A stretch of 14,562 bases of DNA from an uncultured Eubacteriales bacterium (GCA_934486455.1 CAKSPR010000044.1:1-14562), one strand, 5' to 3'. Counted from the stretch's first letter, positions 7,162 through 14,562 are shown. Notes: a model not told the origin generated them from the sequence alone. Made by a program: numbers and translations.

Positions 7162-8238
7162 ATGTGGCTTAATTATCTTTTGTTTGCCGTGGGGCTTGTG
7201 CTTCTTGTTAAGGGAGGCGACTGGTTTGTGGACGGCGCTACGGGCATCGCCAAGCGCTTTCACCTGCCCGAGCTTTTAATCGGCGCAACCGTCGTTTCAA
7301 TCGGAACGACCCTTCCCGAGGTCATGGTGTCGGCCACCTCGGCCGTATCGGGACACAGCGAGATTGCCTACGGTAACGCCATCGGCTCGATAATATGCAA
7401 CACCGCCCTCATTGCGGCGCTGACAATTGCCATAAAGCCCGCAAAAATCGAAAGAGACACTCTAAAGCTTCCGGTGCTGTTTTTCTTTATTGCCGCCGCC
7501 TTTTACCTTGCCATCGCCTATACGGGCGGATATTACAGCCGACTTGCGGGTGCGGTGCTGCTTCTTATATTTGCGGTTTATATGATCCTCACCGTCAGAC
7601 AGGCTCTTAAACAGTCAAAGCTTGCCGTGAGAGCCGCGGCGCAGGGTATCCCCGACGGGGAAAAGCCGTCAGACGGCCTTAACCCTAAGGCCGAGGAAAC
7701 GGACATGACAACCGACAAACCGACCGACAGAGCCGAGGAAGGTAAAAGCAGTGAGTCTGCCGAGCCGTCGGCCCTTAAAAATATACTTCTGCTTTTGATC
7801 GGCGCGGTTTTTATCGCCGTGGGCGCCAACCTCCTTGTAAGCAAGGGAACGGCCATTGCCCAGCATTTCGGCGTGCCCGAATCGGTCATTGCACTGACCT
7901 TTGTGGCACTGGGAACATCGCTGCCCGAGCTCGTGACGGCCATTACTTCCCTTATAAAGGGACACGGAGCGCTGTCGGTGGGCAATATAATCGGTGCAAA
8001 TCTTTTTAATCTTGTGCTTGTAAGCGGCCTTTCCATAACCCTTTCGCCCTTTGCTCTTCCCGCCGAAAAGACCATTGCGGGCATGAACGCCTCCCTTGCG
8101 GTGGATAGCCCGCTTATGCTTGCGGTAATGCTTATAATGACCGTTCCCGCTCTCATCAGAGGAAAGCTTTCGAGGGTGCAGGGAATAGTGCTTCTTGCTC
8201 TTTACGCCGCCTTTTGCGTTTTCCAGTTTGCCATGTAA
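7162..8238 (+). CDS. CaCA-family cation exchanger (Na+/Ca2+ antiporter, YrbG-like)
   Basis: 358 residues, integral membrane protein of about ten helices. Two inverted alpha repeats carry the family's ion-binding signatures: GTTLPE at residues 48-53 followed by GNAIGSIICN at 71-80, and GTSLPE at 251-256 followed by GNIIGANLFN. Between the halves is an acidic, Thr/Glu/Lys-rich hydrophilic loop (about residues 155-200), longer than in E. coli YrbG and resembling a cytosolic regulatory loop. The ATG at 7162 has AAAGGAG (7149-7155) six bases upstream. With only 39 bases after mntP and no terminator, it should share the manganese riboswitch, suggesting that it exports Mn2+ or Ca2+ when manganese is high. 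The ion actually transported is not proven by sequence. Confidence 0.92.
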   Translation: MWLNYLLFAVGLVLLVKGGDWFVDGATGIAKRFHLPELLIGATVVSIGTTLPEVMVSATSAVSGHSEIAYGNAIGSIICNTALIAALTIAIKPAKIERDTLKLPVLFFFIAAAFYLAIAYTGGYYSRLAGAVLLLIFAVYMILTVRQALKQSKLAVRAAAQGIPDGEKPSDGLNPKAEETDMTTDKPTDRAEEGKSSESAEPSALKNILLLLIGAVFIAVGANLLVSKGTAIAQHFGVPESVIALTFVALGTSLPELVTAITSLIKGHGALSVGNIIGANLFNLVLVSGLSITLSPFALPAEKTIAGMNASLAVDSPLMLAVMLIMTVPALIRGKLSRVQGIVLLALYAAFCVFQFAM

Positions 8239-8307
8239 AAAAGGCAGAAAAACAAGACCGAAAAGCCCCGCTTTCGCAAAAACAAAAAATACGAATTTCA
8301 AAACTGC

Positions 8308-8351
8308 AAAAACGCCGCATGTATGTGATATGTACGGCGTTTTTATTTTTT
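8308..8351 (+). terminator. Intrinsic terminator after the metal-export operon
   Basis: A 10-bp stem AAAAACGCCG/CGGCGTTTTT (8308-8317 with 8335-8344) has further imperfect pairing inside and continues into ATTTTTT. The A-tract on the left arm could make it work on both strands, but no convergent gene is present here. Confidence 0.85.
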
Positions 8352-8387
8352 ACGGCAACAAAATGCGGTAAATTATGCAAAAAAGAC

Positions 8388-8416
8388 TTTAAAATTTTGA
8401 AATAACATGATATAAT
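8388..8416 (+). promoter_or_regulatory. Promoter of the sialidase-like dockerin gene
   Basis: A perfect extended -10, TG-A-TATAAT (TATAAT at 8411-8416), lies 17 bases after a weak -35, TTTAAA (8388-8393). Transcription would start near 8423, about 43 bases before the ATG at 8466. The region sits immediately after the upstream terminator, as expected for a new unit. Confidence 0.7.
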
Positions 8417-8465
8417 AAATTAAATGATATGTTTGTTCGCTGCAATACCAAAAGGAGTGTGTGAT

Positions 8466-10847
8466 ATGAAATTTGCTCTCGGCATTAAAAAAGCTTTACT
8501 TTTTGTATTAACCCTTTCGCTTGCGCTCGGAACATTATCTTCTTTCCCTGCGGCGGCCGAGTCCTCTGACGACAGCGGGATTTTCGATGTCTATCGTCCG
8601 TCACACGGCATTGCTTGTTATCCGAGAATGTTTACGACAAGTAAGGGAAGCGTTCTTTGCGCCTTCGATACCAACGACGATGGAGGCCGAGCCAAGATCA
8701 AGCTGACCCGAAGCTCGGACAACGGCAAAACATGGACAAAAACTCCCATAACAGTCGGTGCCGTCGACAACCTGGATTGCGCCAATGCCGCGTTCATCGA
8801 ATTCGGCGGGCAGCTCCTTTGCGCCTATCGTGCAAACGCTTTAAACAACGGATACTTTACCTCCGAGATCCGTGTTTCCAAATCCACCGACGACGGATAT
8901 ACCTGGAGCGAGCATTCGATAGTCGATTCGGCCACCACCGCCGTCAGCAACTCTTCCGAGTGCGGCGGAATTTACGAGCCTTACTTCATGGTAATCGACG
9001 GAAAGCTAAGAATATACTTTGCTTCCGACCGTATAGGCAAGAGCGTCAGCAGTATGTCGGCGCAAAACATCGAAATGATGACCTATGACCCTTCGACCAA
9101 CTCATGGGGAGATCTTGTTGTCTGCTTAAACGGAACGGCTCACCGCTCCCGCGACGGAATGGCGGTTATCGACAGATTTTCCGATGGGTCGGGTTACGCC
9201 ATGGCCATAGAGGCCACAAACTACTCCGGCCACCCCTTTGTCATCCAGCTTTACACCTCCCGCGACGGATTTAACTGGGATTTCCGACAAAATGTTTTCG
9301 TGCCCGACAAAGGCGGCAAAAAGGCCGGGGCGCCCTATATAAAAACCCTGCCCGACGGCAGAATGGCAATATCCTTCCAAACCGACCAGGACGCCACCGG
9401 CGACGGGGACGGCGTTTCCTACATGGCAACGGTGGTTTCCAAAACCGCCCTTTCTATCAACTCGGTATTTAACGAGGACACATTTACCCGCCCGGCCCTT
9501 CCTTTCTACACTCCCGACGGCTGCTATTCGGTGTGGAACAGCGTTGAGGTTTCGGGAGATTATTTCCTGGAATTTTCAAGCGTGAACTATCCCTATAACG
9601 CCGCTCAGGTCAGAAGAACCAAGCTTTCGGAAATAGGAAAGGGAAAGAAATTTGACCGCTCGTTTACCCTTTCGGATTGTACCGAGCTGTCGTCCTGGGG
9701 CGTGGGCTATTCGGGAGCGACCATGTTCCAAAATCAGAATTACAGCTCCACCACCCAGCCCAGCGACTATATCGATTTTTACAGCAACGGAAACGACGGC
9801 CTCGGAATGTATCTTTCCTTTGAAAAAATCGACTCGAGGGGCATTGATTTTACAAATGTCAAATACATAGAATTCGACATGTGGATGAGTAACGGCGACA
9901 TGTTCAGCAAGTCAAAACTCCGCCGAATTTCCATTTCGTCTCAGGATTTTAATCACTCCCAGCTTAAAAACGGGGGAGACGCATACGGCAATTACGCCGC
10001 TCAATTGCCCGATTCGGTGCTTAACACCCCACTTCAGAGCAACGCATGGAACCATATTAAAATCCCCGTAGAGGGCTATGCCAATTCCTCCGGCAATCCC
10101 ATTGACATTACATCGGTCAAAAAGCTTTGCATACAGGCTTATGAGGTTTATGACGCGAATTTTGTTGCCTGCATAAGCAATGTTACGGCCACTGTCGACG
10201 ATACGACTTACCGCATTGCCGCGACCGACGAGCAATCCCTTGTTATTCCCGCAAGCTTCGGAGAATATACCTATTCGGCCGATGTTACCGTCAACGATAA
10301 CTACGAGGGCAACAGCTTTATCGCCTTTACCATGAACGATTATTGGTCGACCAGATTCCTGCTTTGGGACAAGAGCGGAAACGATTTTTGGTATACCGGC
10401 CAGTTTGGTCTTACGCAGGATACCCAGGGCAGAGAGCCGGATGGCGTTACCGAGGCGCTTGCCTGGTCGCCCCAAAACAATAAGGTTCACATCGACATTA
10501 AGGTCAACGGCGACTACTATGAGATGTATGTCAACGGCAGGAAAAAGCATAGCTTTAAGGGCAACTATGTTCAAACCCTTTCGGTCACGGTTGCAAACTG
10601 TGATGTGACTTTTTCCGATTGTAAGCTTGACAAGGGCTACTTTAAACCGGGCGACGCCAACCGCAACGGCGTTATCGACTCGGGCGACGCCCTGCTTGTA
10701 CTTCAGCACACCGTTAAGGCAACAAAGCTTGATCCTGCACTGAGGCTTTCCTGCGATGTTAATGTCTCGGGCAATATCAGCGCCATCGACGCTCTGCTCA
10801 TTCTCAGAAGAACGGTGGGAATTATCGACAAATTCGACAACGAATAA
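8466..10847 (+). CDS. Secreted sialidase-superfamily (BNR/Asp-box) beta-propeller protein with dockerin type I domain
   Basis: 793 residues from the ATG at 8466, which has AAAGGAG at 8451-8457; an ATG 14 codons earlier lacks such a site. A Sec signal peptide (KK, then a hydrophobic run, then FPAAA-ES near residue 31) directs export. Residues about 42-400 form a sialidase/arabinanase-like propeller with three Asp boxes: SSDNGKTW (83-90), STDDGYTW (140-147) and SRDGFNW. A YEPYFMVIDGKLRIYF segment resembles a catalytic Glu region of GH93-type exo-enzymes. A beta-rich, CBM-like module (about 400-580) and a concanavalin-like module (about 590-725) follow. Residues 727-793 are a dockerin with two Ca2+-loop repeats (GDANRNGVIDSGDA and CDVNVSGNISAIDA, each followed by LL-LR/Q-TV). 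It probably binds a scaffoldin cohesin and acts on a glycan outside the cell. The exact substrate (sialoside, arabinan or other) is undetermined. Confidence 0.87.
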   Translation: MKFALGIKKALLFVLTLSLALGTLSSFPAAAESSDDSGIFDVYRPSHGIACYPRMFTTSKGSVLCAFDTNDDGGRAKIKLTRSSDNGKTWTKTPITVGAVDNLDCANAAFIEFGGQLLCAYRANALNNGYFTSEIRVSKSTDDGYTWSEHSIVDSATTAVSNSSECGGIYEPYFMVIDGKLRIYFASDRIGKSVSSMSAQNIEMMTYDPSTNSWGDLVVCLNGTAHRSRDGMAVIDRFSDGSGYAMAIEATNYSGHPFVIQLYTSRDGFNWDFRQNVFVPDKGGKKAGAPYIKTLPDGRMAISFQTDQDATGDGDGVSYMATVVSKTALSINSVFNEDTFTRPALPFYTPDGCYSVWNSVEVSGDYFLEFSSVNYPYNAAQVRRTKLSEIGKGKKFDRSFTLSDCTELSSWGVGYSGATMFQNQNYSSTTQPSDYIDFYSNGNDGLGMYLSFEKIDSRGIDFTNVKYIEFDMWMSNGDMFSKSKLRRISISSQDFNHSQLKNGGDAYGNYAAQLPDSVLNTPLQSNAWNHIKIPVEGYANSSGNPIDITSVKKLCIQAYEVYDANFVACISNVTATVDDTTYRIAATDEQSLVIPASFGEYTYSADVTVNDNYEGNSFIAFTMNDYWSTRFLLWDKSGNDFWYTGQFGLTQDTQGREPDGVTEALAWSPQNNKVHIDIKVNGDYYEMYVNGRKKHSFKGNYVQTLSVTVANCDVTFSDCKLDKGYFKPGDANRNGVIDSGDALLVLQHTVKATKLDPALRLSCDVNVSGNISAIDALLILRRTVGIIDKFDNE

Positions 10848-10926
10848 TTACCTGCTCACCTTTAGGCGGTCGCATATCTTACGGATTGCCTTTAGAACGA
10901 GCGAGAGGCTGAATTGAATAACTGTT

Positions 10927-10962
10927 AAAAAAAGCGCCCTGTCTTAAAAAAACAGGGCGCTT
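10927..10962 (-). terminator. galK: Terminator of the DUF4965-galK operon
   Basis: An 11-bp perfect stem AAGCGCCCTGT/ACAGGGCGCTT (10932-10942 with 10952-10962) is followed, read on the - strand, by a run of seven U (10933-10927). It begins four bases after the galK stop. It also lies at the end of the converging + strand dockerin gene, but has only a weak T-rich tail in that direction. Confidence 0.9.
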
Positions 10963-10966
10963 AAAC

Positions 10967-12283
10967 TTATTTATTGATAACCGCCGAGTCGATCGGCTGT
11001 TTCGCATCGGTCAAAAGACAGCCGCCGACCTTTCTTATAAATATTCTGCAACAGCTTCCCACCGACAAAACCTTGTCCACGGCTCTTTTGAATTCGTCAA
11101 ACCGCTCGATAGGAACAAAGGCCTGTACCGTTCCGCCGAAGCCGCCGCCGTGAATTCTGACAGCGCCCTCTCCCCGTAAAAGCCTGCGGCAAAGGGCAAG
11201 GGTAAACTGAGCCGCTTGGTTCTTTTCGTCTTTTGTCGACCATATGTTTTCAAGACAGCTTTCGGAAGAGCGCCCCGACCGATTTACAAGGTCGAGGAAA
11301 AGCTTTTTATCGCCGTTTTTAAGGGCGTTAAATTCCGCTCGTGCCCGCTCGTTTTCATCGAAGAAATGCATTGCGCGAAGGACGGCGCGGTCGCCGTATT
11401 TTTTTCTTAAAAGAGGCAGACGGTCGTAAAAATCCTCGCTTTTTACAAATCTAAGCTTATTTTTACCGAAATGGGAGGCTATCTGCTCCATCTCGTTTCT
11501 TATGGCGGCATAATCGTCGGTCAGATCGGAGTGACCCGATCTCGTATTTATAACGCAGGGCACAAGTCCGAGCCTTGAAAAATCGACCGTGATATTTTCG
11601 ATTTTCGGAGATTGTTCCTTTTTAAAATCCACAAAAACGCATCCGCCCACGCCGCAGCCTATCTGATCCATAAGGCCGCAGGGCTTGCCGAAAAAGGTTT
11701 GCTCGGCGTATTTTCCGGCCTTGGCAAGGTCGACGGGGGAAATGTCTCCGCCGCAGAAAAGCACCGAAAAAACCGTACCCACAAGTATCTCGAAGGCGGC
11801 CGAAGAGGAAAGCCCCATTCCCGCGGGTATGCGGGAGGTCATCATTCCGTCGAATCCCGAGACGGCATATCCCTTTTCTCTCAAAGCGGCGGCAACACCT
11901 TTTATAAGAGCGTCGGATTTTCCGAACTCGCTTTCAATCGGCTCGGTTTCGGAAAGGTCGCATATCACCGGGGGGAATTGCTCGGAATAAAGCCTGACCT
12001 CGCTTGTGCCGTTTGCCTTGACAAAGCACAGCATGTCAAGATCGACGCTTCCGCAAAGGACGCAGCCGTTTTGGTGGTCGGTGTGATTTCCGCCGATCTC
12101 GGTGCGCCCGGGTGCCGAAAAGAGATGGTCGGGAGCCTCGGAAAAATGCTCAAAGAACTCATCATTAAGCTTTTTTACCCTTGCGGCGGCGTCGGGAAAA
12201 CCGTCTTTTCCGTAAAGCTCTTCAAGGGTCAGATGTGGGGTCATAGAGGCGGAGGGGCAGGCGGATGAAAGGGAAGAAACCAT
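10967..12283 (-). CDS. galK: Galactokinase (GHMP kinase family)
   Basis: 438 residues, a cytosolic kinase making galactose-1-phosphate from galactose and ATP, the entry to the Leloir pathway. The signature near residues 58-72 reads PGRTEIGGNHTDHQNG. The GHMP ATP loop is PAGMGLSSSAAFE (153-165), Asp206 in GLMDQ is the expected catalytic base, and IHGGGFGG (377-384) is the third GHMP motif. A Tyr in the DDYAAIR segment fits the galactose-binding Tyr of GALK enzymes. The canonical GEHTDY is changed to GNHTDH here, a variant discussed among the findings. The ATG at 12283 begins one base after the stop of the upstream gene, with AGGAAG-like sequence about eight bases before it, so translation is probably coupled. 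The transcript ends at the strong hairpin 10932-10962. No galT or galE is seen in the window. Confidence 0.9.
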   Translation of the reverse strand: MVSSLSSACPSASMTPHLTLEELYGKDGFPDAAARVKKLNDEFFEHFSEAPDHLFSAPGRTEIGGNHTDHQNGCVLCGSVDLDMLCFVKANGTSEVRLYSEQFPPVICDLSETEPIESEFGKSDALIKGVAAALREKGYAVSGFDGMMTSRIPAGMGLSSSAAFEILVGTVFSVLFCGGDISPVDLAKAGKYAEQTFFGKPCGLMDQIGCGVGGCVFVDFKKEQSPKIENITVDFSRLGLVPCVINTRSGHSDLTDDYAAIRNEMEQIASHFGKNKLRFVKSEDFYDRLPLLRKKYGDRAVLRAMHFFDENERARAEFNALKNGDKKLFLDLVNRSGRSSESCLENIWSTKDEKNQAAQFTLALCRRLLRGEGAVRIHGGGFGGTVQAFVPIERFDEFKRAVDKVLSVGSCCRIFIRKVGGCLLTDAKQPIDSAVINK

Positions 12284-12284
12284 T

Positions 12285-14186
12285 TTAAAATCTTCCTTCC
12301 AAAAGCTTTATAAACAGGCCGCCCTGAACCGAGCGATGACGGAAGCCTATCATGGAGCCGGTGACCGTATCGTACCAATCGGTCATGGGCACCCTCGATT
12401 TTGAAACATTGTAGCCCTCCCACATGGGAGCGATAAACTTCTCGAATTCCTCCTTGGTGGGGGAAAGAGCGGCCGTCCATACCGTCCAATCGGATTTTGT
12501 GTATGTGTCGCGGTTGTCGAGAGGCATACCGTAGGCGTTAAAACGCTTTTTGTCCGAGCAGAATTCGGAATAGATCATGCTGGGGGCAAAGAGCTTTGTG
12601 TTCCAAAGCTTGTCCCAAATAATGTTGTATTTCATGCTGAAGGTGTCGGGGCGGTCGTATGCGAGGCGGAAGCTTCCGTCCTCGTTTGCGGCGCGCTTTA
12701 CAAAGCTTTCGGCCATTTCTTTTGCCGTGTTCATAAGCCTGTATGCTCTCTCATCGTCGCCCTTTGCAAGAAGAATTTTAGCATATCCGGCGATACCCAT
12801 AATGGCCTTAATCGACAGATTGCAGTTATGGGCAAGGTGACCGGCAAAATCGTCGGTGCAAAGCTGGTTTTCGGGATCCTTTCCGAATTTTATGAGGTAT
12901 TCAACCCATTTGTCGAGAAGGGAATAGTATTTCTCACAGAATTCGGTGGACTGCTCGATAAGGGCGATGTTGGCCATCATAATGAGCATGTTTCCGCATT
13001 CCTCAACCGGCATCTGAAAGGACAAAAACTGCTCGTCGGTCTTGCTTTCGGGAACACCGTACATCTGGCCGTTTACAAGGGGATATGTTCCCACGTCGTG
13101 AGGAGCGAAATCAAATTTCCAATCGTCGCTTGCGGCATATTTGAAAACGGGGCGAAGCATGCCCTTTAAAAGCTCGGGATTGTAAAGCAGGAAGAAGGGT
13201 GCCGAAGGATATGTCACATCCACGGTTGCTGCACAGCCGTTGCTGAAGCACTCCTTCGAAATAAAGATTATCTCACCGTTTTCGTCCACGGCCAGCTTGT
13301 GAGCGGCAACGGTCTGTCTGAAGGCAAGAGAGAGAAGCTCGGCATATTTTTCTCCGCCTGCATTTTCACCGTCGTCGGTAACGCCTTGTGAAAGCTCGCG
13401 GCATTTCGAAAGCATGTCGTCGCTTTCGGCCTCGGCCTCGCAAACGGCCTCCTCAATGGAAATCCCCTTGGTCTTCCAATAGGCGTCTGCCGATTTTCCG
13501 AAATATTTAAGACACTTTACGTCGTCGTATGCGAAAAGCACGTCGTATTCCACGGACGGGTCAAGGGAAAACTCGGTTGAAACATAGGTCTTTCCGTTGC
13601 TTTCTCCGTGCTTATATTCGGCGTTTTTTGGACCGCAAAGGTAAAAATATCCCCATTCGATTCTGAGATCATCGCCCTTGCGCTCGAGCATTTTTTGATA
13701 TACACTTCCGATTTTTGCGGCGCCTCGCCCGTTAGGCAGCTCAATCGTCTGGGCAAAAACGGGGGTCTCGCCGGCCTTGTTTATACAAATTTCTTCCGAA
13801 ACAGAAAGCTTGACCGAAACGATGTGTGCGCCGCCGTCGTTGGAGTCCCAGCTTACCTTCATAAAGGAAACGGGGCGGGAAAGTCGATAGAGGTCGGCGG
13901 GGAAAAGGGTGGAATAAAAGCTGATTTTCAACACGATTTTTCTGTTTTCAAAAACATAATCGGTCACAAGCGCCGACACATCGCTGTATATCTGTTTTAT
14001 TTCCTTATGCTCCGAAAGACCCATAAAACGGAAGGTCTCATCGTCAACCGTCACCGTGCCCGAAATGGGATTTTCGCTGCTTGTCCAGTGGACGGTATTG
14101 CTGTCGTAAAGATTGTCGGTCTGCGACCACACGGAAAAATAAGGGTCAACGGTGATTAGGGGGTATGCAGGGGGTCTTAGTTTCAT
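12285..14186 (-). CDS. Glutaminase A (GtaA)-like DUF4964/DUF5127/DUF4965/DUF1793 protein, candidate glycosidase
   Basis: 633 residues. The N-terminus LRPPAYPLITVDPYFSVWS is the hallmark opening of the GtaA-like family. A beta-sandwich region follows (about residues 1-230), then a helical (alpha/alpha)-barrel region with TDDFAGHLAHNCNLS and, at the end, TDWYDTVTG and RSVQGGLFIKLL, the usual C-terminal block. The family was named for a fungal glutaminase, but bacterial members occur mostly in glycan-utilisation loci and have glycosidase-like architecture. I see no signal peptide, so it should act in the cytosol. The start is ATG at 14186, with GGAG at 14198-14195 eight bases upstream; a GTG nine bases earlier overlaps that site and is rejected. 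It ends one base before galK, which implies a linked function, perhaps release of galactose. The exact reaction is unknown. Confidence 0.8.
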   Translation of the reverse strand: MKLRPPAYPLITVDPYFSVWSQTDNLYDSNTVHWTSSENPISGTVTVDDETFRFMGLSEHKEIKQIYSDVSALVTDYVFENRKIVLKISFYSTLFPADLYRLSRPVSFMKVSWDSNDGGAHIVSVKLSVSEEICINKAGETPVFAQTIELPNGRGAAKIGSVYQKMLERKGDDLRIEWGYFYLCGPKNAEYKHGESNGKTYVSTEFSLDPSVEYDVLFAYDDVKCLKYFGKSADAYWKTKGISIEEAVCEAEAESDDMLSKCRELSQGVTDDGENAGGEKYAELLSLAFRQTVAAHKLAVDENGEIIFISKECFSNGCAATVDVTYPSAPFFLLYNPELLKGMLRPVFKYAASDDWKFDFAPHDVGTYPLVNGQMYGVPESKTDEQFLSFQMPVEECGNMLIMMANIALIEQSTEFCEKYYSLLDKWVEYLIKFGKDPENQLCTDDFAGHLAHNCNLSIKAIMGIAGYAKILLAKGDDERAYRLMNTAKEMAESFVKRAANEDGSFRLAYDRPDTFSMKYNIIWDKLWNTKLFAPSMIYSEFCSDKKRFNAYGMPLDNRDTYTKSDWTVWTAALSPTKEEFEKFIAPMWEGYNVSKSRVPMTDWYDTVTGSMIGFRHRSVQGGLFIKLLEGRF

Positions 14187-14217
14187 TTTGTTCACTCCGA
14201 TAAGGTTTGGCCGGCTG

Positions 14218-14233
14218 TTTTTCGGCCGAAAAA
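14218..14233. repeat. Perfect 16-bp palindrome in the leader of the DUF4965-galK operon
   Basis: TTTTTCGGCCGAAAAA is fully self-complementary and starts 31 bases upstream of the DUF4965 ATG (14186). It could be a repressor operator or a leader hairpin. An adjacent GGCCG at 14209-14213 can pair with CGGCC at 14223-14227 as an alternative structure. No promoter could be assigned with confidence in 14196-14362. Confidence 0.45.
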
Positions 14234-14362
14234 TTTTGTTTGGGCACCGTGCGGATTTTGCCGCGGCGCCGTATTTATTCTTTGCTGTATAATGATGCAG
14301 TCATATTTTATGCTGGCGGCGGCTTATATCATTATTTTAAGAAAAACCGCCCATAATGCAAA

Positions 14363-14562
14363 TCAGTTCTTATTTTCACACGGAAAGGCATCAATCAACC
14401 CCACCGTTTTTTGAAGTATAAGAAGGGCATCGGAGGAGGAAATGCTTCCGTCTCCGTCCACATCGGCAATTATCCCTGTCTGTTCGTCAAAATCCGCAAG
14501 TCCAACGACATTTTGCAGTACGAGCAGAGCGTCGCTCGATGAGATTTTGCCGTCCCTGTCGG
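14363..14562 (-). CDS. Dockerin type I domain, C-terminal end of a protein continuing beyond the window
   Basis: The - strand reads 65 residues ending at TGA (14365-14363); the gene extends past the right edge. The visible part is nearly a complete dockerin: a first loop DRDGKISSSDALLVLQNVV, a linker GLADFDEQTG, then a second loop DVDGDGSISSSDALLILQKTVG and a short tail DAFPCENKN. Both repeats show the Asp/Asn-rich EF-hand-like Ca2+ loop followed by the F-helix with a Leu-Leu-x-Leu-Gln pattern. Dockerins attach secreted enzymes to cohesins of a scaffoldin. The catalytic part is not visible. The two repeats share SSSDALL, so the domain should have the two-fold symmetry that allows dual binding modes. 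It is a clearer dockerin than the one at 10644-10844. Confidence 0.92.
   Translation of the reverse strand, partial: DRDGKISSSDALLVLQNVVGLADFDEQTGIIADVDGDGSISSSDALLILQKTVGLIDAFPCENKN

Noticed and set aside
7578..8301. Two long - strand open frames opposite the CaCA exchanger (192 and 210 codons)
   Set aside because: Both are shadows of a well-supported membrane protein gene; they overlap each other in different frames and show no family features.
9912..10709. 265-codon - strand frame opposite the propeller gene
   Set aside because: Antisense to the CBM-like, concanavalin-like and dockerin regions; no ribosome binding site or motif seen.
11612..12268. Open + strand frame of 218 codons opposite galK
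   Set aside because: It lies wholly antisense to a firmly identified galactokinase, has no recognisable motif, and is explained by codon bias of the other strand.
14327..14355. GGCGG/CCGCC pairing after the right-edge dockerin gene as its terminator
   Set aside because: The stem is five base pairs with a very long loop and no U-tract follows on the - strand.

Overview
The window looks like chromosomal DNA of an anaerobic, polysaccharide-degrading clostridial bacterium (Oscillospirales/Ruminococcus-like). Four things suggest this: mixed A/T-G/C composition close to 50 percent, strong AAGGAG-type ribosome binding sites, clostridial-type regulatory signals (a yybP-ykoY manganese riboswitch and U-tract terminators), and two proteins ending in dockerin domains, which are typical of cellulosome-forming Firmicutes. 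The species cannot be named from the sequence alone.

Left part (1-6224, all + strand). The window opens in the C-terminal part of a 4-alpha-glucanotransferase (malQ). Next come three redox enzymes: an old-yellow-enzyme type FMN/Fe-S oxidoreductase, an NAD-type short-chain dehydrogenase, and a soluble FAD flavoprotein of the fumarate reductase superfamily. Together they look like a pathway for stepwise oxidation and reduction of a small cyclic or enone/ketone substrate that I cannot identify. Two housekeeping genes follow, overlapping by 4 bases: epoxyqueuosine reductase queH and a diacylglycerol-kinase-family lipid kinase.

Middle (6221-8351, + strand). A strong promoter starts inside the stop codon of the lipid kinase. 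It drives a leader with a yybP-ykoY (Mn2+) aptamer and a textbook intrinsic terminator, followed by the manganese exporter mntP and a CaCA-family cation/Ca2+ exchanger. A terminator closes this unit, so it is a metal-export operon controlled by transcription attenuation.

Right part (8388-14562). A promoter with a perfect extended -10 drives a secreted, dockerin-bearing, sialidase-superfamily beta-propeller protein (+ strand). Converging on it from the other strand is a two-gene operon: a cytosolic GtaA/DUF4965-type protein with a predicted glycosidase-like fold, and, one base after its stop codon, a galactokinase (galK) ending in a strong terminator. The window ends in the C-terminus of a second dockerin protein on the - strand, which has no complete reading frame here. 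The layout suggests extracellular glycan attack by dockerin-borne enzymes, then cytosolic release and phosphorylation of galactose. The galactose link is inferred from neighbourhood.

No tRNA, rRNA, CRISPR array, insertion sequence, attachment site or phage gene was recognised.
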